From positions 1-8,771 of the forward strand of contig PYCK01000165.1 of assembly GCA_009649835.1 (NCBI GenBank): 8,771 bases of DNA, given 5' to 3'. The stretch is from Candidatus Methanocomedens sp. (lineage in GTDB: Archaea; Halobacteriota; Methanosarcinia; Methanosarcinales; Methanocomedenaceae). Both the position numbers and the translations under genes were made by a program. The notes beneath the pieces are model-generated. The model did no database searches and had not been told where the DNA came from. It saw only the letters and a program-made list of their open reading frames with translations. Below are positions 6,535 to 8,771 of this stretch, piece after piece; position 1 is the stretch's first letter, and every line of letters begins with the position of its first letter.

Positions 6535-7587
6535 ATGAACAAAAAACTCTACGTTCCCCACCCCGGACACTTCGACGGCCTCCAGCAAATGCTGGAAAGC
6601 TCAGATGATATCTATTCCATCTATATGGCAGGTTCGCCCGACTACATAGGCACGGGCAGGGTCAACCTGGGCCATGCCGGACTGGAAGAAGTCGCCAGGC
6701 ATACCGAATACTGCCACAGTAACGATGTAAAGATCGAGATGGTACTGAACAGTTCATGCATGGGCGGCCAGCAGCTTACTACGGAAGGATATAACCTCAT
6801 ACACTGGTACATCGCAAACCTTGAGGACATTGGCGTGGATACCGTAGTAGTAGCAGACCCGTACCTGATAGAGATGATCGCCAGCGAGTTCAACATCCCG
6901 GTGGTGGTCAGCGTACTGGCATTTGTTGACAGCCCACAGAAGGCAGAGTTCTTCGAGCAACTGGGAGCCTCGTCCATTGTGGTGGACTCCAACGTGAACC
7001 GTCATTTCGATGTGCTTGAAGCCATCAGGGATGCAGTGGACTGTGAACTAAAACTCCTTGTGAACGAAGGCTGCCTGTACCGATGCCCGTTTAGGTATGC
7101 CCATTTCAACTTCTTCTCCCACGTCAACGGCCCGCCTCCCCGGCCTAATGTGCAGGACGACTATTATTACCACAAATGCCTGACCCTGCGCATCAATGAT
7201 CCATCGCTGATCCTGAAATCACCTTTCATCAGACCTGAGGATCTAAAGGAATATGCCCACATCACAGATGTGTTCAAGATAGGCGGACGCTCACATTTCA
7301 TTAACTGGATACTGAACTGTGTCAACGCTTATGCCGCTGAGAGCTACGACGGGAACCTGATGGACCTGATGGACTGCCCCAAAGACCTGGTCGATCTGTT
7401 CAATATCCCGAATAAAGCACTGGACGGGGCCATTGAGCAATGGAAAAAGCACAGCACGGTCTGCCATACATGCGGGTACTGCCAGCGCAAGATATCAGAG
7501 ATTGCGCAAGTGTATGACCATAAGGGCACTACTGATGAGAAACTGGTACAGTGGAACACTATAACAAAAAAAGGAATTGAGACCTGA
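6535..7587 (+). CDS. Peptidase U32 family protein, probable Fe-S enzyme
   Basis: The 350-residue protein resembles the U32 'peptidase' family, a TIM-barrel-like fold whose characterised members include anaerobic hydroxylation factors (UbiU/UbiV for quinones, RlhA and TrhP for RNA) rather than proven proteases. It starts with a short strand and barrel-like repeats (VDTVVVADPYLIEMI, 101-115; GASSIVVDSNVNRH, 144-157). It then has the family-like centre LLVNEGCLYRCPFRYAH (174-190), with Cys180 and Cys184, and Cys215 in HKC. The C-terminus has CHTCGYC with Cys310, 313 and 316. These cysteines could hold one or two Fe-S clusters, which I infer from the family and did not see directly. The gene ends in TGATG, overlapping the next start by 1 nt. 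The substrate is unknown; an anaerobic hydroxylase is the most attractive idea, and a protease is the older alternative. Confidence 0.78.
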   Translation: MNKKLYVPHPGHFDGLQQMLESSDDIYSIYMAGSPDYIGTGRVNLGHAGLEEVARHTEYCHSNDVKIEMVLNSSCMGGQQLTTEGYNLIHWYIANLEDIGVDTVVVADPYLIEMIASEFNIPVVVSVLAFVDSPQKAEFFEQLGASSIVVDSNVNRHFDVLEAIRDAVDCELKLLVNEGCLYRCPFRYAHFNFFSHVNGPPPRPNVQDDYYYHKCLTLRINDPSLILKSPFIRPEDLKEYAHITDVFKIGGRSHFINWILNCVNAYAAESYDGNLMDLMDCPKDLVDLFNIPNKALDGAIEQWKKHSTVCHTCGYCQRKISEIAQVYDHKGTTDEKLVQWNTITKKGIET

Positions 7588-7973
7588 TGAAGCCGGAAGA
7601 ACTTTTAAGGACACGTGCCGACCTGGAGGACGGCATCAGGCGGCTGATCGGCCGCGCAGTAATGGTGATCGAACTTGACATTTTTGCCCTGCCATGCGGT
7701 TGTTCCGGATATACCGCTAATTTGAGGGGATTCCAGGTGGACGACCTTGAGGTATTCGAAGAACATATCCTGAAACTGCTGGAAAGTACAGCTGAAGCCG
7801 TAGGTTCTCCTTCGGATTTTTTATTTGCCAGGATAATCCCGGGCACGCAGGAAATTGCTTCTGTGAACGTGCGCAACCTGTGCCCGCGCTGCTATTCTGA
7901 TTTTGCATCAACATCAGGCAAGCGGCCGAGACCGGATATTTTTATTCTGCGCCTAAATAGGCGTAAGAAGTAG
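7587..7973 (+). CDS. Small four-cysteine protein coupled to the U32 gene
   Basis: This 128-residue protein has no function I can name; I faintly recall similar methanogen proteins filed under a domain of unknown function (perhaps DUF5402). It contains LPCGCSGY with Cys37 and Cys39, and LCPRCYSDF with Cys99 and Cys102. This gives a CxC plus CxxC set that could bind zinc or an Fe-S cluster. The rest is soluble, alternating strand and helix, with no signal peptide or membrane segment, and a basic tail (RLNRRKK). The start is set by the TGATG overlap with the U32 gene, and an AAGGA site lies further upstream. Tight coupling suggests it acts with the U32 protein, for example as an electron-transfer or cluster partner; that is inference. 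Confidence 0.75.
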   Translation: MKPEELLRTRADLEDGIRRLIGRAVMVIELDIFALPCGCSGYTANLRGFQVDDLEVFEEHILKLLESTAEAVGSPSDFLFARIIPGTQEIASVNVRNLCPRCYSDFASTSGKRPRPDIFILRLNRRKK

Positions 7974-7975
7974 TT

Positions 7976-8032
7976 CGAAAACCTAATATAACATAAGTAT
8001 TATTCATTATAGATTAACCATTGGTGATTATA
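7976..8032 (+). promoter_or_regulatory. Archaeal promoter and ribosome site of the 43-residue protein gene
   Basis: CGAAAACC (BRE-like, 7977-7983) followed by TAATATAAC (7984-7992) looks like a good archaeal promoter. Transcription would start near 8013 and give a leader of about 20 nt. That leader contains GGTGAT (8023-8028), a strong ribosome site 4-5 nt before the ATG at 8033. The combination supports the small downstream gene as real. Confidence 0.55.
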
Positions 8033-8164
8033 ATGGATGAGCTTATGGAATACAAATGTGTGGAATGCCTACGCTACGATCCTGCTGAGGATATGTGTGA
8101 AATCCATTACTGGATTGACCCCTATGAAAGTGCATGCGGGTTATTCATTCTGGCCCCGGATTGA
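8033..8164 (+). CDS. 43-residue cysteine-rich small protein
   Basis: A short open frame encodes a 43-residue acidic protein with YKCVEC near its start (Cys9, Cys12), then Cys22 and Cys35 in the pattern CxxC-x9-C-x12-C. The tail reads DPYESACGLF, an ending often seen in small archaeal and bacterial proteins with a zinc- or iron-binding knuckle. It has its own promoter and a GGTGAT ribosome site. Its 3' end is repeated immediately downstream in a different frame. Function is unknown; a metal-binding knuckle protein is the best description. It is short, so the call rests on the ribosome site, the promoter and the cysteine spacing together. Confidence 0.6.
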   Translation: MDELMEYKCVECLRYDPAEDMCEIHYWIDPYESACGLFILAPD

Positions 8165-8203
8165 CCAAAATGAAAATGCATGCAGGTTATTCATACCAAC
8201 CTC
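8112..8203 (+). repeat. Tandem 46-bp duplication of the 3' end of the small cysteine-protein gene
   Basis: Bases 8112-8157 and 8158-8203 are two adjacent 46-bp copies; over their first 37 positions 32 match (GGATTGACC, ATGAAA, TGCATGC and GGTTATTCAT are shared). A third start at 8204 (TGATTGATC) is still visible before the similarity fades. Copy 1 encodes the functional-looking tail of the 43-residue protein. Copy 2, in a shifted frame, still reads IDQNENACRLFIPTSD followed by TGA at 8208-8210, so it is a stranded duplicate tail. Confidence 0.8.
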
Positions 8204-8210
8204 TGATTGA
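8165..8210 (+). pseudogene. Stranded duplicate tail of the small cysteine protein
   Basis: Read from the GATTGA that also ends the 43-residue gene, this stretch encodes a second version of that protein's last 16 residues, with the Ala-Cys and Leu-Phe-Ile positions preserved and its own TGA. The 46-bp period is not a multiple of three, so it cannot be read as part of the same protein without a frameshift. It has no start codon of its own with a ribosome site. It is a remnant of a local duplication, possibly the older of the two ends. Confidence 0.5.
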
Positions 8211-8267
8211 TCTTGCGATCATCCCGAAATACGAATCCTGTGGATTGCTTTACTGACAGTTGTTTTC

Positions 8268-8771
8268 CTATGAAAACATCGTATCTATCTGTTCCAGTTT
8301 ATTATTCAGAATTGTATCAATAGTATCGCTGACGTCTTCGATACAGGTGAAATTGTCGTACTTCCTTTCCAGTCGCTTTTCCCAGTTATCCTTTACCAGG
8401 AATAATACCCTGCCATATTCTTTCAACAACCCAAACCTTTTTTGTTCAAATACTTTTGCCGTTCTGGCATTCCCGAAAATATCCATATATATTTGTTTAG
8501 AATTTTCTGCATCAATGGTTTTTCCAGGCAATTCATTAAGCACCTTACTATAATAATCCATAACCAAAGTGTTAACAGTATCGAAGTCATTTATCAAATC
8601 CCAGATTTTTAAGACGATTTGTTCAGCTTCAATATTTCTCGGGGTCTCGTATTCTTCTTTCAGGACATTTGCCCCTGACTGATTCTTTTTCATATAGAAA
8701 TGAGGTGTTTTCCATTCTGTCTGGAAATCAGCAGCAAACCGTGCAAGCCGTTCAAAGTAAAAATCCATCTC
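8268..8771 (-). CDS. Hypothetical soluble protein, possibly cut by the window edge
   Basis: An open frame runs from the right edge to a TAG at 8268-8270. The first visible Met is at 8768, but the codon before it is also open, so the gene may start outside the window. The visible 166 residues are rich in charged and aromatic residues, mostly helical in appearance (LVMDYYSKVLNEL, EQKRFGLLKEYGRVLFLVKDNWEKRLERK), with one cysteine (Cys142) and no membrane segment or signal peptide. I recognise no family. It is A+T-rich like the Septu-like genes at the other end and unlike the gat genes, which hints at accessory DNA. It is convergent with the small cysteine-protein gene. Confidence 0.6.
   Translation of the reverse strand, partial: EMDFYFERLARFAADFQTEWKTPHFYMKKNQSGANVLKEEYETPRNIEAEQIVLKIWDLINDFDTVNTLVMDYYSKVLNELPGKTIDAENSKQIYMDIFGNARTAKVFEQKRFGLLKEYGRVLFLVKDNWEKRLERKYDNFTCIEDVSDTIDTILNNKLEQIDTMFS

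Noticed and set aside
7950..7963. Palindrome CGCCTAAATAGGCG near the end of the four-cysteine gene, considered as a terminator or operator
   Set aside because: It lies inside the coding sequence (…RLNRR), the hairpin loop would be too short at 2 nt for the full stem, and no T-run follows it.

Overview
The window looks like a chromosomal segment of a methane-cycling archaeon, probably of the Methanosarcinales or a related ANME lineage. This rests on an archaeal-type gatCAB set, a stand-alone asparagine-synthetase ATP domain, a short NifB without a NifX domain, a peptidase-U32-family gene coupled to a small four-cysteine gene, and AT-rich TATA-like promoters with little or no leader. The lineage is an inference from gene content; no rRNA or other marker gene is present.

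Layout. (1) Bases 1-1217, plus strand: the 3' part of an AAA/ABC-type ATPase gene and an HNH nuclease gene overlapping it by 4 nt. This is the arrangement of Septu (PtuA/PtuB) anti-phage modules. It reads as accessory DNA and is more A+T-rich than the core genes. (2) Bases 6401-1282, minus strand: a close-packed run of an asparagine-synthetase-like gene, gatC, gatA, gatB and nifB. GatCAB makes Asn-tRNA(Asn) (and/or Gln-tRNA) by amidating mischarged tRNA; the upstream gene is another amide-forming enzyme family. NifB makes the 8Fe core of nitrogenase cofactor and may simply share the transcript. (3) Bases 6535-7973, plus strand, divergent from the amidotransferase run: a U32-family protein and a small protein with CxC and CxxC motifs, joined by a TGATG stop/start overlap. 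(4) Bases 7974-8210: an archaeal promoter, a strong ribosome binding site and a 43-residue cysteine-rich protein whose 3' end is duplicated in tandem. (5) Bases 8268-8771, minus strand: an unrecognised A+T-rich ORF reaching the window edge.

The most informative structure lies between the asparagine-synthetase-like gene and gatC. A 137-bp element (5382-5518) has perfect 13-bp terminal inverted repeats, is flanked directly by 6-bp direct repeats (within a 9-bp repeat), and encloses a 26-bp imperfect hairpin. Removing the element and one flanking repeat in silico restores a 4-nt ATGA overlap between the upstream gene and gatC. This is what one expects if a small non-autonomous mobile element (MITE-like) landed exactly in a translationally coupled operon junction, replaced the last codons of one gene and separated the two genes.
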